DNA of 9,585 nucleotides from an uncultured Bacillota bacterium (GTDB taxonomy: Bacteria > Bacillota > Dehalobacteriia > UBA7702): assembly GCA_902766525.1 (NCBI GenBank), contig CACXDX010000196.1:1-9585 (forward strand), in the 5' to 3' direction. Shown piece after piece: positions 1 to 5,998 of this stretch. The notes beneath the pieces were generated by a model, which did not search any database, was not told where the DNA came from, and saw nothing but the letters and a program-made list of their open reading frames with translations. The position numbers and the translations under genes are program-made. How positions within the stretch are numbered: the first letter of the stretch is position 1; each line of letters begins with the position of its first letter.

Positions 1-81
1 ATTGATGGTGAGGTCGATGCCGCTGATACCGATTCTTCTGCCGTATTTTTTCGATAATTGATTTAATTTGACGGCAATCAA
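1..81 (-). CDS. ABC transporter ATP-binding protein, N-terminal fragment (cut by window edge)
   Basis: Read on the minus strand, a TTG start at 81-79 lies 6 bases after a very strong AAAGGAGGT site (88-96). It opens a 27-codon frame that runs off the left edge without a stop. The peptide contains LSKKYGRR and then GISGIDLTIN. This is the usual first two strands of an ABC nucleotide-binding domain, before the Walker A motif, which would lie outside the window. The KYG-x-R-x-GI pattern resembles ATPases of ABC-2 type exporters (bacitracin/antibiotic or ABC-2 permease systems), but 27 residues cannot fix the substrate. The gene is divergent from spoIIIA and has its own promoter (132-160), so it is probably not functionally tied to sporulation. 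The ABC identity is an inference from a short stretch. Confidence 0.6.
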   Translation of the reverse strand, partial: MIAVKLNQLSKKYGRRIGISGIDLTIN

Positions 82-131
82 GACGACACCTCCTTTATCT
101 GAATTATGAAATAAATAAATTACCAACTATA

Positions 132-160
132 AGCATAATACATTTTTTGCCTCGGGTCAA
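132..160 (-). promoter_or_regulatory. SigA-type promoter for the divergent ABC gene
   Basis: On the minus strand, TTGACC (160-155) and TATGCT (137-132) are separated by exactly 17 bases. Transcription would begin near position 125, giving a leader of about 45 bases that contains the strong AAAGGAGGT site. The surrounding 82-231 gap is AT-rich, with several T runs, and also has to hold the spoIIIA promoter. The call rests on hexamer matches and spacing only. Confidence 0.55.
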
Positions 161-231
161 TCTTTTTTTCGCTTTTTTCTTGTTCTATGGGATGTCTTTT
201 TTTCATAATCTATAGGGAAAGGAGGGCAAGC

Positions 232-1281
232 GTGAGAAAAAATTCATACGATGAATTTTCGGATTTCCTCTCTTTCCTCCCCAAGGGCATTGCCGAAGCG
301 GTAAACAACATGGATGCGGAGGCGCTTTTCGGCCTTACCGAGGTGCGCTTGCGGCGGGGACGAGCCGTTTCCCTCTGTTTCGGCGGGGAGATCCGTCTGC
401 TTTGCGATGAAAAAGGCGGTCTTCGTCTCTTGAGCGATGAGGAAATGGAGGAAGCCTGGCGCAGGATCACCTCATCCTCCCTTTATGCGCTGGAAGAGGA
501 GATCAGAGGCGGCTACGTCACCGTCGGCGGCGGCCATCGGGTCGGCATCGCCGGCACCGCCGTGCTGAGAGAAGGCAGCGTCAGTACGCAAAAGGACATC
601 CTTTCGCTGAATTACCGCTTCTGCCGCGACCTTCGCGGCGTCGGCAGAGAGCTCCTGCCCTTTCTCTTTGAAGACGGCGTTCTTCAAAATACCCTGATCT
701 TTTCTCCGCCGGCGGCGGGCAAGACCACGCTTTTAAGGGATCTGACGCGGCTTTTGAGCGAAGGAGCGGGGGGAAAGAGCCGGATCAATGTCACCGTTGT
801 CGACGAGCGCGGCGAGATCGCCGCGGCCCATGGGGGACGCTGCCGCTTCGATCTCGGTGACGGTGTCGATGTGCTGACCGGTTTTCCGAAATACGAGGGG
901 ATGCTTCTGGCACTGCGTTCCTTATCACCGTCGCTTCTCGTCAGCGATGAGATCGGACAGGCCGAAGACCGAATGGCCGTGGCCGAAGCGATCCGCGGCG
1001 GTGTCAAACTGCTGCTCACGGCTCACGCCTCTTCCCTTGAAGAGCTGCGCGGCCGTCCGATTTTGAGAGAGCTTTTAGGTGACGGCGTTTTCGGACGTCT
1101 GCTGCTGCTCGCTGCCGATCCGCGTCCCGGCACGGTCAAGGCGGCGTATCGCGCCGTCGGGAAGGAAGGAAATACGGCATATGTTCCGATGGTTTATGGC
1201 TTTGCTGCTGATCCTCTCCGCCGGGGCGGCGGGGTTGATCTTGAGAAACGGTCTGAAGCGGCGGGAGAGGGAACTGGCTGA
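232..1281 (+). CDS. spoIIIAA: Stage III sporulation protein AA, secretion-type ATPase
   Basis: SpoIIIAA is the cytoplasmic, mother-cell ATPase of the SpoIIIA-SpoIIQ channel and is related to type II/IV secretion ATPases. The GTG start at 232 is chosen because AAAGGAGG (218-225) sits 6 bases upstream; an in-frame ATG at 187 has no such site and would add 15 unlikely residues. From that start there are 349 residues. Visible family landmarks are YVTVGGGHRVGIAG (about 95-108), a P-loop SPPAAGKTT (about 158-166), VVDERGEI (about 189-196), a Walker B-like LLVSDEIG (about 235-242) and TAHA (about 263-266). The P-loop has Ser where the first Gly of GxxxxGKT is expected. The protein is longer than the roughly 307-residue B. 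subtilis version. Its last 33 or so residues are encoded inside spoIIIAB in another frame, a low-complexity Gly/Arg-rich tail that may be dispensable. It is the first gene of the operon. Confidence 0.96.
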   Translation: MRKNSYDEFSDFLSFLPKGIAEAVNNMDAEALFGLTEVRLRRGRAVSLCFGGEIRLLCDEKGGLRLLSDEEMEEAWRRITSSSLYALEEEIRGGYVTVGGGHRVGIAGTAVLREGSVSTQKDILSLNYRFCRDLRGVGRELLPFLFEDGVLQNTLIFSPPAAGKTTLLRDLTRLLSEGAGGKSRINVTVVDERGEIAAAHGGRCRFDLGDGVDVLTGFPKYEGMLLALRSLSPSLLVSDEIGQAEDRMAVAEAIRGGVKLLLTAHASSLEELRGRPILRELLGDGVFGRLLLLAADPRPGTVKAAYRAVGKEGNTAYVPMVYGFAADPLRRGGGVDLEKRSEAAGEGTG

Positions 1282-1693
1282 TTTTTTGAACGGTCTCAAA
1301 ATCGTCGCTTCGGAGATATCCTGCCGCAACACGCCCCTTGCCGATTGCTTTGAGCGCGCCGCCCGGACCATGACCACGGCGATAAAAGATGTTTTTCTGC
1401 TGACGGCGGCGGCTTTGAAGGAGAATAAAAGCGGAGATGAGGCCGTCGGCGGCGCCGTGGCGGCTCAGCGCGAGCGTCTCTCCCTGACCGACGCCGATCT
1501 CGAAGTCTGCGCCGCCCTCGGTTTGCGCCTCGGTGAAAACGATCGGGAGCATACGCTGAAACATCTGGATTACATGGAAGCGTCGGCTGAAAAATGTTTG
1601 GGAGAAGCATATGAAAACAGCGCCAAGTGGGATCGCGTTTTCCTCGGCGGCGGCTGGCTCGGCGGCATCGCTCTGGCGCTTTTCTTTTTGTGA
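1181..1693 (+). CDS. spoIIIAB: Stage III sporulation protein AB
   Basis: This is a 170-residue protein, almost exactly the B. subtilis length (171). SpoIIIAB resembles GspF-type platform proteins and is thought to link the AA ATPase to the membrane channel. The ATG at 1181 is preceded by AAGGAAGGA (1162-1170) and gives an N-terminal membrane segment (MALLLILSAGAAGLIL, about 6-21). A soluble helical domain follows, with the family-typical SEISCRNTPLADCFERAA stretch and LGLRLGENDREH. A C-terminal hydrophobic segment (GGGWLGGIALALFFL) ends the protein. A longer frame begins upstream at 1079 but reads arginine-rich sequence antiparallel to nothing known, so it is not used. The gene starts 101 bases before spoIIIAA ends, which is unusually deep for this gene pair. 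Confidence 0.95.
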   Translation: MFRWFMALLLILSAGAAGLILRNGLKRRERELADFLNGLKIVASEISCRNTPLADCFERAARTMTTAIKDVFLLTAAALKENKSGDEAVGGAVAAQRERLSLTDADLEVCAALGLRLGENDREHTLKHLDYMEASAEKCLGEAYENSAKWDRVFLGGGWLGGIALALFFL

Positions 1694-1704
1694 GGTGAAT
1701 GTTT

Positions 1705-1905
1705 ATGGATGATTTCGGCGTTCTTTTTTTTCTGGCCGGTCTGGCCATCGCCGTGACCATTTTGCATATTCTGCTGAAGCAGGCGGGACGGGAGGAATAC
1801 GCCTATCTCACCCTGATCTTCGGCCTGATCATCGCTTTGATGAAAGTGATCCCCTACGTTGCCGATCTCTTTGAGGAGGTCTCCGCTGTGATCAAGCTCT
1901 ATTGA
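1705..1905 (+). CDS. spoIIIAC: Stage III sporulation protein AC, small membrane protein
   Basis: A 66-residue protein with two hydrophobic helices (about 5-24 and 35-52) and a KQAGREEYAYLT loop between them. This matches the two-helix SpoIIIAC family (68 residues in B. subtilis), which is related to AD and is a small inner-membrane part of the channel in the mother cell. Two in-frame ATGs compete, at 1699 and 1705. The second is preferred because the GAGGTG site (1692-1697) lies 7 bases before it but only 1 base before the first. The gene follows the spoIIIAB stop by 11 bases, and its stop is followed at once by the site used for spoIIIAD. Confidence 0.94.
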   Translation: MDDFGVLFFLAGLAIAVTILHILLKQAGREEYAYLTLIFGLIIALMKVIPYVADLFEEVSAVIKLY

Positions 1906-1914
1906 GGTGCGGCG

Positions 1915-2307
1915 ATGACGACGGTTTTCACCATGATTTTACTGGCTCTCGTCACCGCGCTGATCGCCGTCTTTTTAAAAAACGGCGGCTTTTCCGTGCT
2001 GGCGGCGGTAGCGGCGATCCTCGGCGGTATCCTGATCCTGCTGAAGCTGATCCCCTATTTCAGCCGGCTGTTTGTTTCTCTGGAGTCGCTGAGCGACGGC
2101 GCCGGTCTCAGCGTCGATTATCTCGATGCGGTTTTGAAGGCCGTCGTCGTCGCTTATATCGGCGAGTTCTGCGCTCAGCTCTGCCGCGACGCGGGTGAAG
2201 GCGCCATCGCCGACAAGGTGGATCTGGGCACGAAGGTCGTGATCATGGTGATGGCGCTGCCGCTCTTGAATTCGATCGTGACCGCGGTGACCGAGGTATG
2301 TCAATGA
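1915..2307 (+). CDS. spoIIIAD: Stage III sporulation protein AD, membrane protein
   Basis: A 130-residue, very hydrophobic protein (B. subtilis SpoIIIAD has 133). Hydrophobic segments lie near 5-19, 26-44 and 105-122, with a weaker one around 70-85 (AVLKAVVVAYIGEFCAQLC). The YIGEFCAQLCRDAGE stretch and the following KVDLGTKVVI are the recognisable family region. AD shares its first half with the AC fold and is thought to act as a paralogous membrane component of the SpoIIIA-SpoIIQ channel. The ATG at 1915 lies 5 bases after TTGAGGTG (1902-1909), which overlaps the spoIIIAC stop and implies coupled translation. The stop overlaps the spoIIIAE start as ATGA. Confidence 0.95.
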   Translation: MTTVFTMILLALVTALIAVFLKNGGFSVLAAVAAILGGILILLKLIPYFSRLFVSLESLSDGAGLSVDYLDAVLKAVVVAYIGEFCAQLCRDAGEGAIADKVDLGTKVVIMVMALPLLNSIVTAVTEVCQ

Positions 2308-3455
2308 AGAAAAAGAGATACCGGTTTTTGCTGCTTGCTTTGATTCTTTTCCGAATTTTCTCCGTTTCGGGTCTGTCCGCCGGGACGCTTCCCGACGGAA
2401 ACGATCTTGACCTCGGTATGCTGGAGGAGGCCGTCGGCGAATTGGATGAATTGACCGAAGATCGTTTTTCCTTTTCCGGGATGATGACGGCGATTTTAAA
2501 CGGTGATTTTTCTTTTTCTCCCCAAAAACTCGCGGATGGTTTCCTCTCTCTGCTTTTCGAGGATATGCGTGATTATTCCGTGCTCGCGGCGCAGCTTTTG
2601 CTTTTGGGTATCGTTGCCGCCGTCTTTCATGTCTTTCGGGACAGCTTCCCCGAAGGCGGCGCCGGAAAAATCGGGGAATACGTGATCTATCTGGCCTTTT
2701 TGCTGCCGGCGGTGGATTGTTTTCGCATCGCCGCCGACCTCGCCCGGGACGCCGTGGGCCGCAGTTCCGATTTTCTCGCGGCGCTCTTTCCCTATTTGCT
2801 GAGCAGCTTCGCTTTAAGCGGCGGCGCGGCGGCCGCTTCGGTGGTACAGCCGACGATCCTGGCGATGACCTCGTTTTTTTTGGAGCTGGTCGATGATCTG
2901 ATCATGCCGATCCTCCTTTTCATGGTGGTGCTGGCGGTCTGCTCCGAGCTTTCCCCGAACGCGGCTTTTCGCGGGCTGATCTCGCTGCTGCGCGGTTTTG
3001 TTTTGGCCGTACTCGCTTTGGTGATGACCGTTTTCAGCGGCGTGTTGAGTCTGGAAAGCTTTGCCGCGGGCACCGTCGACGGTCTTTCGGCCAAAACCGT
3101 GAAGATGGCGGCGGGGGACTTCATCCCCGTCGTCGGCGGCTATCTCGCCGACGCCTTTGACGCCGTGGTCGGAGCCGGGCTCCTGCTCCGCAGCAGCATC
3201 GGCGTTTTCGGCATCGCCGCCATCGCCGTATTCCTGCTATTGCCGGCCTTGAAGATCCTCGTCATGGCGGTGGTCTTCAAAATATCCGCGGCGCTTCTGG
3301 AGCCCTTCGGCGAGGGTCGTTATGTCGGCGCGCTCACGGATTTCGGCGATGTGATGCTGCTGCTTTTTGCCGTTGTGATCGTCACGGGGCTGCTTTTTTT
3401 CTTTCTGATCTTTTCCGTGATCGGTGTCAGTGCCATGACGATGATGTTCCGATAG
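2304..3455 (+). CDS. spoIIIAE: Stage III sporulation protein AE, polytopic membrane protein
   Basis: A 383-residue protein (399 in B. subtilis). SpoIIIAE is the large multi-pass membrane component of the channel and has been compared with ABC-type permeases. The N-terminus is a signal peptide-like sequence (KKKRYRF followed by LLLALILFRIFSVSGLSA). A roughly 60-residue extracytoplasmic segment follows, and then about seven or eight hydrophobic helices to the C-terminus, including LAAQLLLLGIVAAVFHVF and LLLFAVVIVTGLLFFFLIFSV. The ATG at 2304 is preferred to the one at 2298 because GAGG (2293-2296) is 7 bases upstream of the former and only 1 from the latter. This start overlaps the spoIIIAD stop as ATGA. 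Only the family-level role is known; no catalytic residues are expected. Confidence 0.96.
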   Translation: MKKKRYRFLLLALILFRIFSVSGLSAGTLPDGNDLDLGMLEEAVGELDELTEDRFSFSGMMTAILNGDFSFSPQKLADGFLSLLFEDMRDYSVLAAQLLLLGIVAAVFHVFRDSFPEGGAGKIGEYVIYLAFLLPAVDCFRIAADLARDAVGRSSDFLAALFPYLLSSFALSGGAAAASVVQPTILAMTSFFLELVDDLIMPILLFMVVLAVCSELSPNAAFRGLISLLRGFVLAVLALVMTVFSGVLSLESFAAGTVDGLSAKTVKMAAGDFIPVVGGYLADAFDAVVGAGLLLRSSIGVFGIAAIAVFLLLPALKILVMAVVFKISAALLEPFGEGRYVGALTDFGDVMLLLFAVVIVTGLLFFFLIFSVIGVSAMTMMFR

Positions 3456-3465
3456 GAGCGAAGCG

Positions 3466-3993
3466 ATGGATTTTCTTTTTGATCTCGGTCGGGAGCTGCT
3501 CTTTGTGACGGCCGCCGCGGCCTGTCTCGAAATGATCCTGCCGGAAAGCACGATCCGCAGGCCGCTGCGTTTCATCTTCGGCCTTTGGTTTTTGGCGCTG
3601 CTGCTCAATCCGCTGATCTCCCTCATAAGCGATACGGACTTGAATGAGATTGCCCGTTCCTTCGGGGAATACGATGAACTTCCGATCGTGGCGGAAATTG
3701 ATGCTGCCGCCGGGGAGCAGGTCTATCGGGAAGCCGGTGAGCGGTTGAGCGCCGAGATCGAAGCCGGCCTTAAAGCCGTTTTCGGGGATGAGGATTTTGA
3801 CGTTGAGACCGAGATCGATGCAAAGGGCGTCGTTTCCCTTCGCGTCAGAACGACGGCCGCCGAAGAAAGGAAAAAGGAGATGCTGCGCTTTCTCGCTGAA
3901 CGCTACGGCATCAACAAAGAAAAAATTGAGATTTTGAACGGGGAGGGTGAAAGGATTGAAGGATCGTTTGATGCATCTTATCGGCGAGGATAA
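3466..3993 (+). CDS. spoIIIAF: Stage III sporulation protein AF
   Basis: A 175-residue protein (about 206 in B. subtilis). Two N-terminal hydrophobic helices (about 8-24 and 36-55) carry the family-typical LEMILPESTIRRPLRFIFGL between them. The soluble C-terminal domain that follows (about 80-165) is extracytoplasmic in the family and adopts a ring-building-motif-like fold. A pattern such as FDVETEIDAKGVVSLRV then YGINKEKIEIL is consistent with that domain. The ATG at 3466 is 5 bases after TAGGAGCG (3453-3460), which overlaps the spoIIIAE stop. The gene overlaps the start of spoIIIAG by 38 bases. Confidence 0.94.
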   Translation: MDFLFDLGRELLFVTAAAACLEMILPESTIRRPLRFIFGLWFLALLLNPLISLISDTDLNEIARSFGEYDELPIVAEIDAAAGEQVYREAGERLSAEIEAGLKAVFGDEDFDVETEIDAKGVVSLRVRTTAAEERKKEMLRFLAERYGINKEKIEILNGEGERIEGSFDASYRRG

Positions 3994-4480
3994 GAAAAAG
4001 CTGCTGCTTTTGGCCTCTCTCATCCTCGTCGTCATCTTTTTGCTGATGACGGGCAGCGTGATGAGCCGGGAGGAAAAAAGCGCGGCAACGGAAAACGGCG
4101 CCGGCGCGGAAAAGGGCTTTGACGGTGAAAGCATCGAAAGAGCTCTCGGGAAAGTGCTCGCCGAAATCGACGGCGCCGGAAGTGTTTCGGTACTGATCAG
4201 CTGGAACGATGACGGCGAGGAGCTCTACGCTTATAATGAGGAGACCGTCTCCCGCGGCGGCGAAAAGGGTGAAACGGAAATGACCTCCCGCTCCGAACTG
4301 GTCAGCGCCGGCAAAGAGGATCACCCGGTGGTAAAGAAAAAACTTCGGCCCGAAGCAGACGGCGTCCTTATCGTTGCCGAAGGCGCCGACGATGAGCAAG
4401 TCAGATTCCGTCTGCTTACGGCGGCGGCGACCTATCTCGACATCGGCACGAACCGGGTGGAGGTCACAGCCGGACGCTGA
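3956..4480 (+). CDS. spoIIIAG: Stage III sporulation protein AG, channel ring protein
   Basis: SpoIIIAG forms the large intermembrane ring of the mother cell-forespore channel (known for B. subtilis). The protein has about 174 residues, shorter than the 229 of B. subtilis. It has a short basic cytoplasmic end, one membrane helix (LLLLASLILVVIFLLMTG), and an acidic linker. A C-terminal ring-building-motif domain follows, with the recognisable end DGVLIVAEGADDEQVRFRL and then TYLDIGTNRVEV. No ATG is available. TTG at 3956 is chosen because GGGAGG (3941-3946) lies 9 bases upstream; the in-frame GTG at 3947 would touch that site directly but remains possible. The start lies inside spoIIIAF, and the product begins with the usual short cytoplasmic stretch of this family. 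Confidence 0.93.
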   Translation: MKDRLMHLIGEDKKKLLLLASLILVVIFLLMTGSVMSREEKSAATENGAGAEKGFDGESIERALGKVLAEIDGAGSVSVLISWNDDGEELYAYNEETVSRGGEKGETEMTSRSELVSAGKEDHPVVKKKLRPEADGVLIVAEGADDEQVRFRLLTAAATYLDIGTNRVEVTAGR

Positions 4481-4501
4481 AAGAAAGGAGGGATCGGCGC
4501 A

Positions 4502-5038
4502 TTGGAAAAAGACAACCGGCGCAAAAATTTTTTGATCTTCATCATTGTTTTGCTGCTCTTTTCTTTGGGTACGGCCGTTTTCGTCAAAGATGAGGAGCCC
4601 CTTAACGAACCGGATCGCGTCATGCCCGAAGAAAAAGAGGCGATGACGGCGGCGGCCGCGGTCCCGGCGACTGAGGCCGCTTCGTCACGGCATGATTTTT
4701 TTGCCGCTTTTCGCCGGGAGAGAGCGAAGCGCCGCGACCGCGAGGAGGAGCTGTACGGCACTATTTTGGCCGATCCGGGCAGAGAGGAAGCGGCGAGACG
4801 GGAAGCCGCCGCTTCCTTAAAGGAGCTCTATCGCGTCTCCGATCTCGAAGATGAGGTGGAACAGGTGCTGATCGGCAGAAATTACGAGGATGCTCTTTTG
4901 GTCCTCGGCGAAAACGCTTCGCTGCTGATCATCAAAGGCGCGAAGCTCACCGAAAAGGAAAAAGAGGAGCTCGCCGCCTTCGTTCGCGGCTGTGCCGGTC
5001 TGGATGAAGGGGCCCTTTCCGTTTTTACGGCAAATTGA
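4502..5038 (+). CDS. spoIIIAH: Stage III sporulation protein AH, SpoIIQ-binding channel protein
   Basis: SpoIIIAH pairs with forespore SpoIIQ to bridge the two membranes around the engulfed forespore and has a YscJ/FliF-like ring domain (family knowledge). The 178-residue protein (218 in B. subtilis) starts with basic residues and one membrane helix (FLIFIIVLLLFSLGTAVFV, about 10-28). A low-complexity Ala/Glu linker follows. A helix, FFAAFRRERAKRRDREEELYGTI, corresponds to the conserved FxxxRLERExxR-type helix. The domain then continues with REEAARREAAASLKELYR, DALLVLGENASLLIIKGA and a final AFVRGCAGLDEGALSVF. The TTG start at 4502 follows AAAGGAGG (4484-4491) by 10 bases. It is the last gene of the operon; the next promoter begins 22 bases after its stop. 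Confidence 0.93.
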   Translation: MEKDNRRKNFLIFIIVLLLFSLGTAVFVKDEEPLNEPDRVMPEEKEAMTAAAAVPATEAASSRHDFFAAFRRERAKRRDREEELYGTILADPGREEAARREAAASLKELYRVSDLEDEVEQVLIGRNYEDALLVLGENASLLIIKGAKLTEKEKEELAAFVRGCAGLDEGALSVFTAN

Positions 5039-5060
5039 GCTTTTTCCGACGGAAAAAAGA

Positions 5061-5089
5061 TTGTTATTGGCGGCGGATTCTGTTATAAT
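5061..5089 (+). promoter_or_regulatory. SigA-type promoter with extended -10, start of the asp23-nusB-xse-ispA unit
   Basis: TTGTTA (5061-5066), a 17-base spacer, and a perfect TATAAT (5084-5089) preceded by TGT make an extended -10 promoter. Transcription would start near 5096, leaving a leader of about 30 bases with CAGGAGGAA before the ATG at 5126. It lies in the only sizeable gap between spoIIIAH and ispA. It should therefore uncouple the housekeeping genes from the sporulation operon, although read-through from spoIIIA is possible because no convincing terminator separates them. Confidence 0.8.
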
Positions 5090-5125
5090 ATATAAATAAC
5101 GTAATGAAACAGGAGGAATCGACCG

Positions 5126-5530
5126 ATGAGTGAAGATATGGAAAAAGAAGTCTGCTGTGAAGAAGAAAAGGAATCCGTGACCAGCGTGCGCATTTCCGAC
5201 GACGTTGTCGCCACCATCGCCGCCGTTGCCGCCGGAGAGATCGAAGGCGTCGGCGGTATGTGCGGCAGCCGCGCCGGTGATATCATCGAAAAGCTCGGCA
5301 TGAAAAACAGCGCCAAAGGCGTGAAAGTCGAAGTCGATGAAAAATCCGTCGCCATCTATATGAATCTGCTCACCGTCTACGGTTATCAGATCCCCGATGT
5401 CTGCGCCAAAGTTCAGGACGCCGTCAAAACCGCCGTCGAAGGCATGACCGGTCTCCACGTTGCCGAGATCTCCATTCTCGTTCAGGGCATCACCGCCAAA
5501 GAAGCGGAAAGCGCCGGAGAAGAAGCATAA
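5126..5530 (+). CDS. Asp23/Gls24 family envelope stress protein (YqhY-like)
   Basis: A 134-residue Asp23/Gls24 family protein. In B. subtilis the gene at this place is yqhY, next to accBC and nusB; family members are linked to envelope stress and to control of fatty-acid synthesis, with the exact mechanism unclear. The family pattern is plain: an acidic N-terminal arm, VRISDDVVATIAAVAAGEIEGV (about 21-42), the GMCGSRAGDIIEKLG segment, KGVKVEVDEKSVAIYMNL, and a last block VQDAVKTAVEGMTGLHVAEISILVQGI. It has no membrane segment. A Cys-Cys pair near residues 10-11 and a Cys in GGMCGS are small oddities. The ATG at 5126 follows CAGGAGGAA. It is the first gene of the second unit; here accB and accC do not precede it. 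Confidence 0.93.
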   Translation: MSEDMEKEVCCEEEKESVTSVRISDDVVATIAAVAAGEIEGVGGMCGSRAGDIIEKLGMKNSAKGVKVEVDEKSVAIYMNLLTVYGYQIPDVCAKVQDAVKTAVEGMTGLHVAEISILVQGITAKEAESAGEEA

Positions 5531-5545
5531 AAAACGGACACGAAA

Positions 5546-5998
5546 ATGAGTTCAAAGAAAACAGGTAATCGCAAAAACGCCCGCGAGGTGGCCTTTCAAA
5601 TGGTCTATCAGATGGACGTCGGCAGTAATCCCCTGGATATCGCCGTCGCCACGCTGGAAGACGCGTTGGCGGAGAAAAAGATCAGGGAAATCGATAAAGA
5701 TTATATCATGGCCGTCGTGAAGGGCGTCGATGAAACAAAAGCGGAATCTGACGCTTTCATTTCCGAAAATGCCAAAGACTGGACGCTCGACCGCATCAAT
5801 ACCGTCGAAAAAAACATCATCCGCCTCGCTTTATATGAGATCCGCCATATGGATCAAATCCCCTATGAGGTCTCCCTCAACGAGGCCGTGGAGCTGGCCA
5901 AGAAATACGGCGACGGCGGCGCTTTCGCCTTTGTCAACGCCGTGCTGGACAACGCCCGTCCCGAAGGGAAAAAGGCGGAGAACGGGGAGAAAAAATGA
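5546..5998 (+). CDS. nusB: Transcription antitermination factor NusB
   Basis: NusB binds boxA RNA together with NusE (S10) and promotes antitermination in rRNA operons. The 150-residue product has the all-helical NusB layout. It opens with KNAREVAFQMVYQMD at the N-terminus. The conserved middle, YIMAVVKGV, is followed by WTLDRINTVEKNIIRLALYEI, and the ending is IPYEVSLNEAVELAKKYGDGGAFAFVNAVLD, the most diagnostic NusB stretch. The ATG at 5546 has only a weak site (CGGA, 5535-5538) for a window where most sites are strong, so translation may rely partly on read-through from asp23, whose stop is 15 bases upstream. The stop overlaps the next start as ATGA. The lysine-rich C-terminal tail is ordinary. 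Confidence 0.96.
   Translation: MSSKKTGNRKNAREVAFQMVYQMDVGSNPLDIAVATLEDALAEKKIREIDKDYIMAVVKGVDETKAESDAFISENAKDWTLDRINTVEKNIIRLALYEIRHMDQIPYEVSLNEAVELAKKYGDGGAFAFVNAVLDNARPEGKKAENGEKK

Noticed and set aside
1079..1180. Upstream extension of the spoIIIAB frame to an ATG at 1079 (34 extra residues).
   Set aside because: The extension is Arg/Cys-rich, lies wholly inside the conserved end of spoIIIAA, has no homology to SpoIIIAB, and the ATG at 1181 has a ribosome site and gives the family length.
1902..2198. A plus-strand frame in another phase over spoIIIAD (Arg-rich, 98 residues).
   Set aside because: The composition is typical of out-of-frame reading of GC-rich DNA, and spoIIIAD in the other phase is a clear family match.
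5041..5057. Perfect inverted repeat TTTTTCC-GAC-GGAAAAA right after spoIIIAH, a possible terminator.
   Set aside because: The stem is mostly A-T, the loop is three bases, and no T run follows on either strand; at best a weak pause hairpin.
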